A model generated the notes under the pieces. It had not been told where the DNA came from, did no database searches, and saw only the letters and a list, made by a program, of their open reading frames with translations. From Burkholderiales bacterium (GTDB lineage Bacteria; Pseudomonadota; Gammaproteobacteria; Burkholderiales; Burkholderiaceae_C), in contig JACRAY010000014.1 in assembly GCA_016213325.1 (NCBI GenBank), forward strand, positions 62,001 to 126,000: a stretch of DNA of 64,000 nt. The letters are read 5' to 3'. Below are positions 25,964 to 34,425 of the stretch, in pieces. Each line of letters starts with the position of its first letter. Within the stretch, counting starts at the first letter, position 1. A program made the translations under genes and the position numbers.

Positions 25964-26695
25964 ATGACCCAAACAGCAGCCCGCACCGACAAGATCCTCG
26001 TAGTCGATGATGACGCGCGCATCCGCGACCTGTTGCGCCGTTACCTCACGCAGGAAGGCTTCGAAGTGATCCTGGCGGAAGACGGCAAGGCACTGAACCG
26101 CCTGATGCTGCGCGAAACCGCCGACCTGATCGTCCTGGACCTCATGATGCCGGGCGAGGACGGCCTGTCGATCTGCCGGCGCCTGCGCGCCGCCAACGAC
26201 CGCACACCGATCATCATGCTGACCGCCAAGGGCGAGGACGTGGACCGGATCGTCGGGCTGGAAGTCGGCGCCGACGACTACCTCGGCAAGCCCTTCAACC
26301 CGCGCGAATTGCTGGCCCGCGTGCATGCGGTGCTGCGCCGCCGGCCCGCGCAGGAAGCACCGGGCGCGCCGTCGAGCGACAACGAAGTGGTGAGCTTCGG
26401 CCCCTTCCAGTTCGACCTGGGCGCGCGCACGCTGCGCAAGAACGGCGAGGAACTGCCGCTCACCACCGGCGAATTCGCCATGCTGAAGGCGCTCGTGCGC
26501 CACCCGCGCCAGCCGCTGTCGCGCGAGAAGCTGGCGCAGCTGGCCCGCGGCCGTGAATTCGAGCCTTTCGACCGCAGCCTCGACGTGCAGGTGTCGCGCC
26601 TGCGCAAACTGATCGAGGCAGATCCCGCATCGCCGAGATACATCCAGACCGTATGGGGTGTCGGGTACGTGTTCGTTCCCGATGGGGCAGGCTAA
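25964..26695 (+). CDS. ompR: OmpR-type response regulator
   Basis: This 243-residue regulator has a receiver domain with acidic pocket DDD (15-17), phospho-acceptor Asp59 in VLDLMMPGEDG and conserved Lys in LGKPF, and a C-terminal OmpR/PhoB winged helix ending in IQTVWGVGYVFVPDG. The start at 25964 has GGAG a few bases upstream. It is followed after nine bases by its kinase gene. The OmpR identity rests on the RLREAN-like LRAANDRTP stretch and on the EnvZ-type neighbour; another OmpR-family name is possible. Confidence 0.9.
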   Translation: MTQTAARTDKILVVDDDARIRDLLRRYLTQEGFEVILAEDGKALNRLMLRETADLIVLDLMMPGEDGLSICRRLRAANDRTPIIMLTAKGEDVDRIVGLEVGADDYLGKPFNPRELLARVHAVLRRRPAQEAPGAPSSDNEVVSFGPFQFDLGARTLRKNGEELPLTTGEFAMLKALVRHPRQPLSREKLAQLARGREFEPFDRSLDVQVSRLRKLIEADPASPRYIQTVWGVGYVFVPDGAG

Positions 26696-26704
26696 ACTGC
26701 GGGA

Positions 26705-28174
26705 ATGATCCGCGGCGTCACCAAAGGTCTCGACGTCACAGGCCCGGCACCGCTCGAAACAGCGCCTGCGCCGCTGGACATGCGCCCGCGCCTGGGGCTC
26801 TCGCTCTTCTGGCGCACCTTCTTCCTGCTGTCGCTGCTGCTCATAGGCTCCATCGTCGCGTGGCTGCAGACGTTTCGCGCGCTGGAGTTCGAACCGCGCG
26901 CGGTGCAGACGGCGCAGCAGATCGCGTCGCTGGTCAATTTGAGCCGGGCCGCGCTGGTCCACTCCGACCCCATCGCGCGCGTCTCGCTGATCAAGACACT
27001 GGCCGACCAGGAAGGCGTGCGCATCGTGCCGCGCGAGCCCACCGACACCTATGCGCCGCTGGCGGGCAGCGCGATGGACCAGCGCATCGTCGATGAACTG
27101 GTCAACCGGCTCGGCGCCGGCACGGTCATGGGCAGCGCGGTCAACAACGAGCAGGGCCTGTGGATCGGCTTCAAGATCGAGCCCGACCAGTACTGGATGC
27201 TGATGGACAAGACCCGCTTTTCGCAGGTGGGCGGGCGCACCTGGCTGGTGTGGCTGATCACGGCGGCGGGCCTGTCGCTGGCGGGCGCTGCGGTCATTGC
27301 GCGGCTGATCAACCGGCCGCTCAAGCAACTGTCGTTCGCAGCCAGCCGGGTGCGCGACGGCGACTTCGACGCGAGCCGGCTCGACGAGAAGGTGGCCACC
27401 AGCGAAATCCGCGAGGTGAACATCGGGTTCAACCGCATGGCGCAGCAGCTCGCCAAGATCGAGCAGGACCGGGCGGTGATGCTGGCCGGCATCTCGCACG
27501 ACCTGCGCACGCCGCTGGCGCGCCTGCGCCTGGAAACCGAGATGAGCGTGGCCGACGCCGACGCGCGCGAGCACATGGCCGCCGACATCGACCAGCTCGA
27601 CGCCATCATCGACAAGTTCCTCGACTATGCGCGGCCCGACCACGCCGAGCTGCGGCCGGTGAAGCTGAACGACGTGATCGAGGCCTGCATCTACGCGATC
27701 CAGGACCATGGCGACATCCGCATCAACCTCGACGTGGCGCCCAACCTCTACGTGCTGGCCGACGAAGTGGAACTGGCCCGCGTGGTGTCCAACCTGCTGG
27801 AGAACGCGCGCCGTTACGGCAAGACGCCCGAGACCGGCATCGCGGTGGTCGACGTCGCGGCCAAGTCACGCAATGAATGGGTGCTGCTGAAGGTGCGCGA
27901 CCACGGCATGGGCGTGTCGGCCGAGGCGCTGCCCAACCTCGTCAAGCCGTTCTTCCGCGGCGACGCGGCGCGCACCGCAGCCACCGGCGCGGGGCTGGGC
28001 CTCGCCATCGTCGACAAGACGGTGCAGCGCATGGGCGGCATCTTTGCCTTGGCCAACACCACTACGGGTGGCCTGGCGGCGCACATCAAGCTGCAGAAGC
28101 CGAAGGCGCTGGACGAAGGCGGCGGCGTGCTGGCAGCAGAGCCGCAGCGGACCGAGGCGGAAGCGGCGGGTTGA
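26705..28174 (+). CDS. envZ: EnvZ-like sensor histidine kinase
   Basis: This 489-residue inner-membrane kinase has two membrane segments (about residues 35-55 and 180-200) enclosing a periplasmic sensor of about 125 residues. HAMP, HisKA with GISHDLRTPLARLRLETEM (His265) and HATPase_c with NLLENARRYG and GAGLGLAIVD follow. The H-box and the RPLKQLSFAASRVRDGD HAMP region are EnvZ-like. Together with ompR it should sense osmolarity or envelope state. The gene ends just before the inverted repeat at 28177-28214, which it shares with convergent ispF. Confidence 0.9.
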   Translation: MIRGVTKGLDVTGPAPLETAPAPLDMRPRLGLSLFWRTFFLLSLLLIGSIVAWLQTFRALEFEPRAVQTAQQIASLVNLSRAALVHSDPIARVSLIKTLADQEGVRIVPREPTDTYAPLAGSAMDQRIVDELVNRLGAGTVMGSAVNNEQGLWIGFKIEPDQYWMLMDKTRFSQVGGRTWLVWLITAAGLSLAGAAVIARLINRPLKQLSFAASRVRDGDFDASRLDEKVATSEIREVNIGFNRMAQQLAKIEQDRAVMLAGISHDLRTPLARLRLETEMSVADADAREHMAADIDQLDAIIDKFLDYARPDHAELRPVKLNDVIEACIYAIQDHGDIRINLDVAPNLYVLADEVELARVVSNLLENARRYGKTPETGIAVVDVAAKSRNEWVLLKVRDHGMGVSAEALPNLVKPFFRGDAARTAATGAGLGLAIVDKTVQRMGGIFALANTTTGGLAAHIKLQKPKALDEGGGVLAAEPQRTEAEAAG

Positions 28175-28176
28175 GG

Positions 28177-28214
28177 GGCTGGGGTGTTACGTAGGCTGGG
28201 GTAACACCCCAGCC
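28177..28214. terminator. Perfect 14-bp stem between envZ and ispF, built from GGCTGGGGT repeats
   Basis: GGCTGGGGTGTTAC (28177-28190) pairs exactly with GTAACACCCCAGCC (28201-28214), with a 10-base loop. Nested in it, at 28190-28213, is the element that recurs in mfd (GCTGGGGT, three loop bases, ACCCCAGC, CTACG, read on the minus strand). It overlaps the last codons of ispF and should fold in transcripts from both directions. Confidence 0.75.
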
Positions 28215-28684
28215 AGCAACAGCACCACAGCGCGAGCCTCGATCGCGTGCCCCTGCCCTACCGGCCCCAACTTCTCGGCCGTCTTGGCTTTCACGTTCAC
28301 CTGTGAAGGCTGAAGCCCCAAGGCGAGCGAGATGCGTGCACGCATAGCCTCGATATGCGGCGCCAGCTTCGGCGCCTGTGCAATCACGGTGCTGTCGACG
28401 TTGGCAACCTGCCAGCCTCCTGCACGCACGCGCGATGCGGCCTCAGCCAGCAGCGCGACCGAATCCGCGCCCTCGAAGCGCTCGTCCGTATCCGGAAAAT
28501 GCCTGCCGATATCCCCAAGCCCGGCAGCACCCAGCAGTGCATCGGTGATCGCATGGCACAAGGCATCGGCATCGGAATGCCCCAGGAGCCCCCGCTCGAA
28601 GGGAATCTCCACACCGCCCAGCACCAGCTTGCGGCCGGGCACCAGCGCGTGGACGTCCCAGCCTTCGCCGATGCGAAAGTTCAT
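28187..28684 (-). CDS. ispF: 2-C-methyl-D-erythritol 2,4-cyclodiphosphate synthase
   Basis: IspF forms the cyclic diphosphate in the MEP isoprenoid pathway. The 165-residue protein has the metal site GEGWDVHAL (Asp10, His12), [20 protein letters not shown] and the C-terminal [11 protein letters not shown] motif. The last eight codons (reading AGVLPQPT) are supplied by the palindromic repeat at 28190-28213, which also places the TAA stop, so this C-terminus is a few residues longer than usual. The ATG overlaps the ispD stop by four bases. Confidence 0.95.
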   Translation of the reverse strand: MNFRIGEGWDVHALVPGRKLVLGGVEIPFERGLLGHSDADALCHAITDALLGAAGLGDIGRHFPDTDERFEGADSVALLAEAASRVRAGGWQVANVDSTVIAQAPKLAPHIEAMRARISLALGLQPSQVNVKAKTAEKLGPVGQGHAIEARAVVLLLAGVLPQPT

Positions 28685-29388
28685 CTCGCGCGGCCCTTGA
28701 GCACCGCCTCGGCCATCGCGAAGTCTTCGGGATACGTGACCTTGAAGTTGGTGGCGCCCGAGGGCACCAGCATCGGCTTCAGGCCCATCGCCTCGATGGC
28801 CCCGGCTTCGTCGGTGACGGCGTCACCGGCGTTCTCCAGCGCCTGGCGCAGCATGCCCAGGCGGAACATCTGCGGCGTCTGCGCGAGCCACTTGTCTTCA
28901 CGGGGCAGCGTGGCCTGCACGCGCCCTTCGGCCTCGACCTTCAGCGTGTCGGCCAGCGGATGGGCCAGCAGGCCGCCCACCTCGTCCTTCTCGCAGGCAT
29001 CGATGAGGCGATTGACCAGGTCGGGCGTGATGAGGCAGCGCGCCGCATCGTGCACGAGCACCCAGTCGCCATCGACGGCGCCGGCACGGCGCAGTTCGCG
29101 CAGGCCGTTGGCCACGCTGGCTGCGCGCGTGGCGCCGCCGCAGGGCACGACGAGTGCCGAGGTGGTGGGGTTGCGCTCGAAGAAGCCGTCGGTGGGGGCC
29201 ACCACCACCAGCGTGCGGGCGATGCGCTGCACGGCCGCGAAAGCCGCCAGCGTGTGCCAGACCATGGGCTGGCCGGCGACGCGTTCGTATTGCTTGGGCC
29301 CGGCCGTGCCTGCGCGGCTGCCGTTGCCGGCGCACGGAATCAGGGCGAAACAGCGGGGATTGGCTGGGTTGTCGTTCATGGCTGTCAT
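28681..29388 (-). CDS. ispD: 2-C-methyl-D-erythritol 4-phosphate cytidylyltransferase
   Basis: IspD transfers CMP to MEP in the isoprenoid pathway. The 235-residue protein starts with the nucleotide-binding loop [20 protein letters not shown] and contains [11 protein letters not shown] and the C-terminal [12 protein letters not shown] and [14 protein letters not shown] blocks. Two ATGs (29388 and 29379) are possible; GAG about eight bases before the second slightly favours it. It overlaps ispF by four bases, a common ispDF arrangement, and is divergent from mfd. Confidence 0.95.
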   Translation of the reverse strand: MTAMNDNPANPRCFALIPCAGNGSRAGTAGPKQYERVAGQPMVWHTLAAFAAVQRIARTLVVVAPTDGFFERNPTTSALVVPCGGATRAASVANGLRELRRAGAVDGDWVLVHDAARCLITPDLVNRLIDACEKDEVGGLLAHPLADTLKVEAEGRVQATLPREDKWLAQTPQMFRLGMLRQALENAGDAVTDEAGAIEAMGLKPMLVPSGATNFKVTYPEDFAMAEAVLKGRAR

Positions 29389-29453
29389 CTCATTCTAGAA
29401 TCGTGCCACACCCCGGGAGGTTGACACCATCCGGGGTGTTGTGCATTTATTTC

Positions 29454-32400
29454 ATGGAATTGCCCAAGCTCACTCCCGGCAAGCGACATGCCCTGCCCCG
29501 CCCCGTGGGCTCTGCGGACGCCCTGCTGCTCGCGCGGCTGGCTGCGCGCGAGCGCAAGGACGGCCGCATCACGGCCATCGTCACGGCCGACGCCACGGAC
29601 GCGCAGCGGCTGATCGATGAACTTTCGTTCTTCGACCCCGACTTGCGCTGCTGCCTTTTCCCTGACTGGGAGACGCTGCCGTACGACCAGTTCTCGCCGC
29701 ACCAGGACCTGATCAGCGAGCGCCTGGCCACGCTGTGGCGCATCCTGCAGCGCGATGCCGACGTGGTGGTGGTGCCGGCCAGCACGGCCTTGTACCGCGT
29801 GGCGCCGCCGGCCTTCCTGGCAGGCTATACCTTCCACTTCCAGGTCAGGCAGAAGCTCGACGAGACCCGCCTGAAGGCCCAGCTGACATTGGCGGGCTAC
29901 AACCATGTCACGCAGGTGGTCAGCCCCGGCGAGTACGCGGTGCGCGGCGGCCTGATCGACCTGTTCCCGATGGGCTCGCAGGTGCCCTTCCGCGTGGACC
30001 TGTTCGACGACGAGGTCGACTCCATCCGCACCTTCGACCCCGACTCGCAGCGCAGCCTGTTCCCGGTGCCCGAAGTGCGGCTGCTGCCCGGGCGCGAATT
30101 CCCCATGGACGAAGAGGCGCGCGCACGTTTTCGCAGCCGCTGGCGCGAACTGCTGGAAGGCGACCCCACGCGCAGCCGCATCTACAAGGACATGGGCAAC
30201 GGCGTCGCGACCGCCGGCATCGAGTACTACCTGCCGCTGTTCTTCGAGCAGACGGCGACGGTGTTCGACTATTGCGGCAGGGACGCCGCACTGGTGCTGC
30301 ACGGCGACCTGGAGCCCGCGTTCCAGCGCTTCTGGCAGGACACACGCGACCGCTACAAGCTGGTGCAAGGCGACCCCGAGCGGCCGGTGCTGCCGCCGGA
30401 GGCGCTGTTCCTGTCGTCCGAGCAGTTCTACACGCGCGCCAACGAGCATGCGCAGTTGGCGGTGCGGCCGGCAAGCTGGGGTTCCACCCCAGCCTACGAC
30501 GCCAACGAACATGCGCAACAAGACACGGCCACGGAATATGCCGAGTTCGACCGCTTGCCCGGACTCGCCGTCGTGCGTGGGGCGGACGAGCCGCTGCAAA
30601 GGTTCAAGGACTACGTCGCATCGACGAAAGGCCGCGTGCTGGTGCTCGCCGAAAGCATGGGCCGCCGCGAGAGCCTGCTCGACTTCCTGCGCGCCAGCCA
30701 CGTGGTGCCGCCGGCCTTCGACACGCTGGAAGAGTTCCGCGCCGGCGACGAGAAGCTGGGCATAACCACCGCCGCGCTGGCGGCCGGCTTCCGCTGGGTC
30801 GAGGAAGACATCGCGTTCGTCACCGAGACCGAGCTCTTTGCCGCCGGCCCCACAACCCGCCGCCGCAAGAAGCAGGAGCAGGTGAGCGACGTCGAAGCGC
30901 TCATCAAGGACCTGTCGGAGCTGAACGTCGGCGACCCGGTGGTGCATGCGGCGCACGGCATCGGCCGCTACAAGGGCCTGGTCAACATGGACCTGGGCCA
31001 GGGGAGCACCGAGTTCCTGCACCTCGAATACGCGGACAAGGCCACGCTGTACGTGCCGGTGAGCCAGCTGCACGTGATCAGCCGCTACACCGGCGTCAGC
31101 GCCGAGGAAGCACCCCTGCACAAACTCGGCTCGGGCCAGTGGGAAAAGGCCAGGCGCAAGGCGGCGCAGCAGGTGCGCGACACGGCAGCCGAACTGCTCA
31201 ACATCTACGCGCGCCGCGCGGCGCGGGAGGGCCACGCCTTCCGCTTTGCGCCGCAGGACTACGAGGCGTTCGCCAACGACTTCGGCTTCGAGGAGACGCC
31301 GGACCAGAACGCGGCCATCCACGCCGTGATCCAGGACATGATCTCGCCCCGCCCCATGGACCGCCTGGTGTGCGGCGACGTCGGCTTCGGCAAGACCGAG
31401 GTGGCGCTGCGCGCGGCGTTCGTGGCAGTGACCGGCGGCAAGCAGGTCGCCTTTCTCGCACCCACCACGCTGCTCGCGGAGCAGCACTTCCAGACGCTGT
31501 CGGACCGCTTCGGCAAGTGGCCGGTGAAGGTGGCCGAGGTCTCGCGCTTCCGGTCCGGCAAGGAAGTGGCGGCCACGTTGAAGGGCCTGGCCGACGGCAG
31601 CGTGGACATCGTGGTGGGCACGCACAAGCTGCTGTCCGAAGCGACCAAGTTCCAGAACCTGGGCCTGCTGATCATCGACGAGGAACACCGCTTCGGCGTG
31701 CGCCACAAGGAGGCGATGAAGGCGATGCGTGCCGAGGTCGACGTGCTGACGCTCACCGCCACGCCGATCCCGCGCACGCTGGGCATGGCGCTGGAGGGCC
31801 TGCGCGACCTGTCGGTGATAGCGACGGCGCCGCAGCGGCGGCTGGCCATCAAGACCTTCGTGCGCAACGAGGGCCACGGCGTGATCCGCGAGGCCGTGCT
31901 GCGCGAACTCAAGCGCGGCGGGCAGGTCTACTTCCTGCACAACGAGGTCGAGACCATCCAGAACCGGCGCGAAGTACTCGAGCGGCTGCTCCCCGAAGCG
32001 CGCATCGCGGTGGCGCACGGCCAGATGCCCGAGCGCGAACTGGAGCGCGTGATGCGCGACTTCATCGCGCAGCGCTACAACGTGCTGCTGTGCTCGACGA
32101 TCATCGAGACCGGCATCGACGTGCCCACCGCCAACACCATCGTGATCGCGCGTGCCGACAAGTTCGGGCTGGCGCAGCTGCACCAGCTGCGCGGCCGCGT
32201 CGGCCGCAGCCACCACCAGGCGTACGCCTACCTGATGGTGCCGGACAAGGAGAGCCTGACCAAGCAGGCCGAGCAGCGGCTCGACGCCATCCAGCAGATG
32301 GAGGAACTCGGCTCGGGCTTCTACCTGGCGATGCACGACCTCGAGATCCGCGGGGCGGGCGAGGTGCTGGGCGAAAACCAGAGCGGCAACATGCTGGAGG

Positions 32401-32945
32401 TGGGCTTCCAGCTGTACAACGAGATGCTGGCCGAGGCCGTGCGGTCATTGAAGGCCGGCAAGGAGCCCGACCTGCTGGCGCCGCTGTCGGTCACCACCGA
32501 GATCAACCTGCACGCGCCCGCGCTGCTGCCCGACGACTACTGCGGCGACGTGCACCTGCGCCTGTCGTTCTACAAGAAGCTCGCCACGGCCAAGACGGTG
32601 GACCACATCGACCGCCTGCTCGAAGAGATCGTCGACCGCTTCGGCAAGCCGCCGCCGCAGGCGCAGACACTTTTCGACGTGCACCGCCTGCGCGTGCTGG
32701 CGCGGCCCTACGGCGTGGTGAAGGTGGATGCCGCCCCTGGCGTCATCCACATCACCTTCCGGCCCAACCCGCCGATCGACTCGATGGCCATCATCCACAT
32801 GGTCCAGAAGAACAAGCACATCAAGCTGGCGGGCAACGACAAGCTGCGCATCGAAAAGCCGCTCGCCGATTCGAAGGACCGGGCGCAGATGGTGCGGGAT
32901 GTGTTGCGGGGGTTGGGGCAGCCAAAGGTGGCCGAGTCGGCGTGA
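29454..32945 (+). CDS. mfd: Transcription-repair coupling factor
   Basis: Mfd removes RNA polymerase stalled at DNA damage and recruits UvrA. The 1163-residue protein has the UvrB-like N-terminal region, the CarD-like RNA-polymerase interaction domain beginning near LNVGDPVVHAAHGIGRYKG, and a RecG-like helicase core with Walker A GDVGFGKTEVAL (about residue 640), DEEH in IIDEEHRFGV (about 741) and motif VI HQLRGRVGRS. The TRCF C-terminal domain follows. Residues about 341-349 are encoded by a palindromic repeat at 30475-30498 inserted in frame in a linker. The start is ATG at 29454 (MELPKLTPG). Confidence 0.96.
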   Translation: MELPKLTPGKRHALPRPVGSADALLLARLAARERKDGRITAIVTADATDAQRLIDELSFFDPDLRCCLFPDWETLPYDQFSPHQDLISERLATLWRILQRDADVVVVPASTALYRVAPPAFLAGYTFHFQVRQKLDETRLKAQLTLAGYNHVTQVVSPGEYAVRGGLIDLFPMGSQVPFRVDLFDDEVDSIRTFDPDSQRSLFPVPEVRLLPGREFPMDEEARARFRSRWRELLEGDPTRSRIYKDMGNGVATAGIEYYLPLFFEQTATVFDYCGRDAALVLHGDLEPAFQRFWQDTRDRYKLVQGDPERPVLPPEALFLSSEQFYTRANEHAQLAVRPASWGSTPAYDANEHAQQDTATEYAEFDRLPGLAVVRGADEPLQRFKDYVASTKGRVLVLAESMGRRESLLDFLRASHVVPPAFDTLEEFRAGDEKLGITTAALAAGFRWVEEDIAFVTETELFAAGPTTRRRKKQEQVSDVEALIKDLSELNVGDPVVHAAHGIGRYKGLVNMDLGQGSTEFLHLEYADKATLYVPVSQLHVISRYTGVSAEEAPLHKLGSGQWEKARRKAAQQVRDTAAELLNIYARRAAREGHAFRFAPQDYEAFANDFGFEETPDQNAAIHAVIQDMISPRPMDRLVCGDVGFGKTEVALRAAFVAVTGGKQVAFLAPTTLLAEQHFQTLSDRFGKWPVKVAEVSRFRSGKEVAATLKGLADGSVDIVVGTHKLLSEATKFQNLGLLIIDEEHRFGVRHKEAMKAMRAEVDVLTLTATPIPRTLGMALEGLRDLSVIATAPQRRLAIKTFVRNEGHGVIREAVLRELKRGGQVYFLHNEVETIQNRREVLERLLPEARIAVAHGQMPERELERVMRDFIAQRYNVLLCSTIIETGIDVPTANTIVIARADKFGLAQLHQLRGRVGRSHHQAYAYLMVPDKESLTKQAEQRLDAIQQMEELGSGFYLAMHDLEIRGAGEVLGENQSGNMLEVGFQLYNEMLAEAVRSLKAGKEPDLLAPLSVTTEINLHAPALLPDDYCGDVHLRLSFYKKLATAKTVDHIDRLLEEIVDRFGKPPPQAQTLFDVHRLRVLARPYGVVKVDAAPGVIHITFRPNPPIDSMAIIHMVQKNKHIKLAGNDKLRIEKPLADSKDRAQMVRDVLRGLGQPKVAESA
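30475..30498 (+). repeat. In-frame palindromic element inside mfd, same family as ispF tail
   Basis: GCTGGGGT (30475-30482), TCC, ACCCCAGC (30486-30493) and CTACG (30494-30498) form an 8-bp stem with a three-base loop and a tail. Compared with the minus strand of 28190-28213, only the three loop bases differ. It encodes part of the WGSTPAYDA stretch of Mfd without breaking the frame. Confidence 0.8.
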
Positions 32946-33037
32946 GCCCTCGTCATTGCCGCATCACCCCTTCGCCACGGCTCGTGGGCCTGAACCCAGG
33001 GCTTCCCCTCACTCGCTCGCTGCGGCCCTCAGACGCT

Positions 33038-33256
33038 TCAGGTGGAGCAGCCCCGCTGCAACTGCAAGGGCGGGCACTTGACAGAGCCATACGAGCAAAA
33101 CACGCAACAGTCGCCTGCCTTCGGGCGCAGCATCGCCTTGCAATGCCCGCACTCATAGAAGAACTGGCAGGCATCAGTCGGCATGACCTCGGCTTCGGTA
33201 TGCCCGCATTGCGGGCAGGTCAGCACCGAGTCGAGGACAGCTTTGCTCGTCGTCAT
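33038..33256 (-). CDS. GDCCVxC-domain small cysteine-rich protein
   Basis: This 72-residue protein contains ten cysteines in zinc-ribbon-like CPQC and CGHC pairs, followed by the defining GDCCVFC motif and a C-terminal CPP. GDCCVxC-domain proteins are often found beside merT and merP and probably bind mercury or another soft metal. It is the last gene of the mer module and its start overlaps the merP stop by four bases. Confidence 0.85.
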   Translation of the reverse strand: MTTSKAVLDSVLTCPQCGHTEAEVMPTDACQFFYECGHCKAMLRPKAGDCCVFCSYGSVKCPPLQLQRGCST

Positions 33257-33531
33257 TTGCGCACCGTTGACGGATAGCCCGCATCGGTCGTGGCTTTCAC
33301 CAGTACCGCGGCGGTGGTCCTGTCGGCATCGAATGCGACGGTCGCTGTCTTCCTGGTGAAGTCGATCTGCGCCTGTGTGACGCCGGGCACCTTCAGCAAG
33401 GACCTCTTGACTGTCACCGGGCACAGATCGCAGGTCATGTTCTGCACGTCGAGCACAGCCGTCCGAGGCGTCACTGCCAGCGAGGCCAGCGGCAGCAATG
33501 CGGCGAGGACAGCATAAAGCGATTTGCGCAT
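33253..33531 (-). CDS. merP: Periplasmic mercury-binding protein
   Basis: MerP is a 92-residue periplasmic HMA-fold protein that binds Hg(II) and passes it to MerT. It has a signal peptide (LYAVLAALLPLASLA) and the metal motif MTCDLCPVTVKRSL (two Cys spaced CxxC), followed by the VPGVTQAQIDFTRKTATVAFD and GYPSTV elements of the ferredoxin-like fold. It is ten bases downstream of merT. Confidence 0.93.
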   Translation of the reverse strand: MRKSLYAVLAALLPLASLAVTPRTAVLDVQNMTCDLCPVTVKRSLLKVPGVTQAQIDFTRKTATVAFDADRTTAAVLVKATTDAGYPSTVRK

Positions 33532-33541
33532 GGTGAATTCC

Positions 33542-33889
33542 TCAGAGAAATGATGATGCCATCCAGGGCACAGCCAACAACGCAAGCAACGTCGGCGCGA
33601 CGAACCAGAAGAGCAAACGCTGGCGCTTGTGGACGATGGGTTCGGCGCACACGGCGCCCGGCTCGCAGACCTGTGGTTGCAGGTACAGACGCCGGAACGC
33701 CAAGCCGAGGAACAACAACGTCGCCGCGATGAGCCAGGGCCGCACCGGCTCCAGCGAGGTGAGATTGGCGACCCACGCGCCGCCAATACCCAGTGTGAGC
33801 AAAACCAGCGGACCGACGCAACATACCGAAGCGCCGATGGCCGCCAACACTCCGGCGGCGAGAGCACCCTTGAACTTGAAAGTTGGCAT
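33542..33889 (-). CDS. merT: Mercuric transport protein
   Basis: MerT is an inner-membrane carrier that takes Hg(II) from MerP into the cytoplasm. The 115-residue protein has three hydrophobic segments. The first contains the vicinal cysteine pair in GASVCCVGPLVLLTLG, and a cytoplasmic loop carries CEPGAVC. The start is ATG at 33889 (MPTFKFKG), after the MerR-type promoter at 33930-33961. There is no merA reductase downstream. Confidence 0.93.
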   Translation of the reverse strand: MPTFKFKGALAAGVLAAIGASVCCVGPLVLLTLGIGGAWVANLTSLEPVRPWLIAATLLFLGLAFRRLYLQPQVCEPGAVCAEPIVHKRQRLLFWFVAPTLLALLAVPWMASSFL

Positions 33890-33929
33890 CTGTGTACGAA
33901 TGGGAGCGAAAACCAGCTCGAGGGAAATC

Positions 33930-33961
33930 AGTCTACAGTCCGTACCATGGTACGGAGTCAA
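33930..33961 (-). promoter_or_regulatory. MerR-type mer promoter/operator
   Basis: On the minus strand, a -35 TTGACT (33956-33961) and a -10 TAGACT (33930-33935) are separated by 20 bases, the overlong spacer typical of MerR-family promoters. Within the spacer lies a perfect 16-base palindrome, CCGTACCATGGTACGG (33940-33955), the expected MerR dyad and very like the Tn501 mer operator. It would drive merT-merP-GDCCVxC and repress merR in the opposite direction. Confidence 0.92.
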
Positions 33962-33972
33962 GGGGTGCAGGT

Positions 33973-34368
33973 ATGGCCGGGTTGACGATCGGGCGGCTGG
34001 CGGAGGAGGCCGGGGTGAACGTCGAGACGATTCGCTACTACCAGCGCCGTGGGCTGATGCTGGAGCCCGACAAGCCAGGCAATGGCCATCGCCGCTACAC
34101 CGCCGATGCGATCAAGCGCGTGCAATTCATCAAGAGGGCGCAAGTGCTGGGCTTCACCCTCGACGAGATCGGCAGCCTGCTCGAGCTCGACGAGGCGCAC
34201 GCCTGTGCCGAAACGCGCGAACTCGCGTCGCACAAGTTGAAGGTCATCGAAAACAAGCTCACCGATTTGAAGGCGATGCGCAAGGCCCTGGTTGCACTTC
34301 TGCGCCAGTGCGACACCGGTGCAGCCCAGGGTGGTTGTCCCATCATCCACGCCTTGGCAGCGGACTGA
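33973..34368 (+). CDS. merR: Hg(II)-responsive regulator
   Basis: This 131-residue MerR-family regulator has the N-terminal winged helix (LTIGRLAEEAGVNVETIRYYQRRGL) and a long dimerisation helix. The three mercury-ligand cysteines are present in the expected order: one in DEAHACAETREL, and two in LRQCDTGAAQGGCPII. This makes a true mercury sensor more likely than a copper or redox paralogue. It is divergent from merT, with the shared operator in between. Confidence 0.93.
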   Translation: MAGLTIGRLAEEAGVNVETIRYYQRRGLMLEPDKPGNGHRRYTADAIKRVQFIKRAQVLGFTLDEIGSLLELDEAHACAETRELASHKLKVIENKLTDLKAMRKALVALLRQCDTGAAQGGCPIIHALAAD

Positions 34369-34425
34369 GAGCGCGTCGAGGGAGGAGCGATAGAGGGGGA
34401 GCCCTTGGGTACCATCCCCGCCCGG

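Noticed and set aside
32946..33037. A small gene between mfd and the mer module.
   Set aside because: No start with a ribosome-binding site and no coding signal; it appears to be plain intergenic DNA.
33038..34368. Mer module as part of a transposon such as Tn501 or Tn21.
   Set aside because: No transposase, resolvase or terminal inverted repeats were seen on either side within the window.
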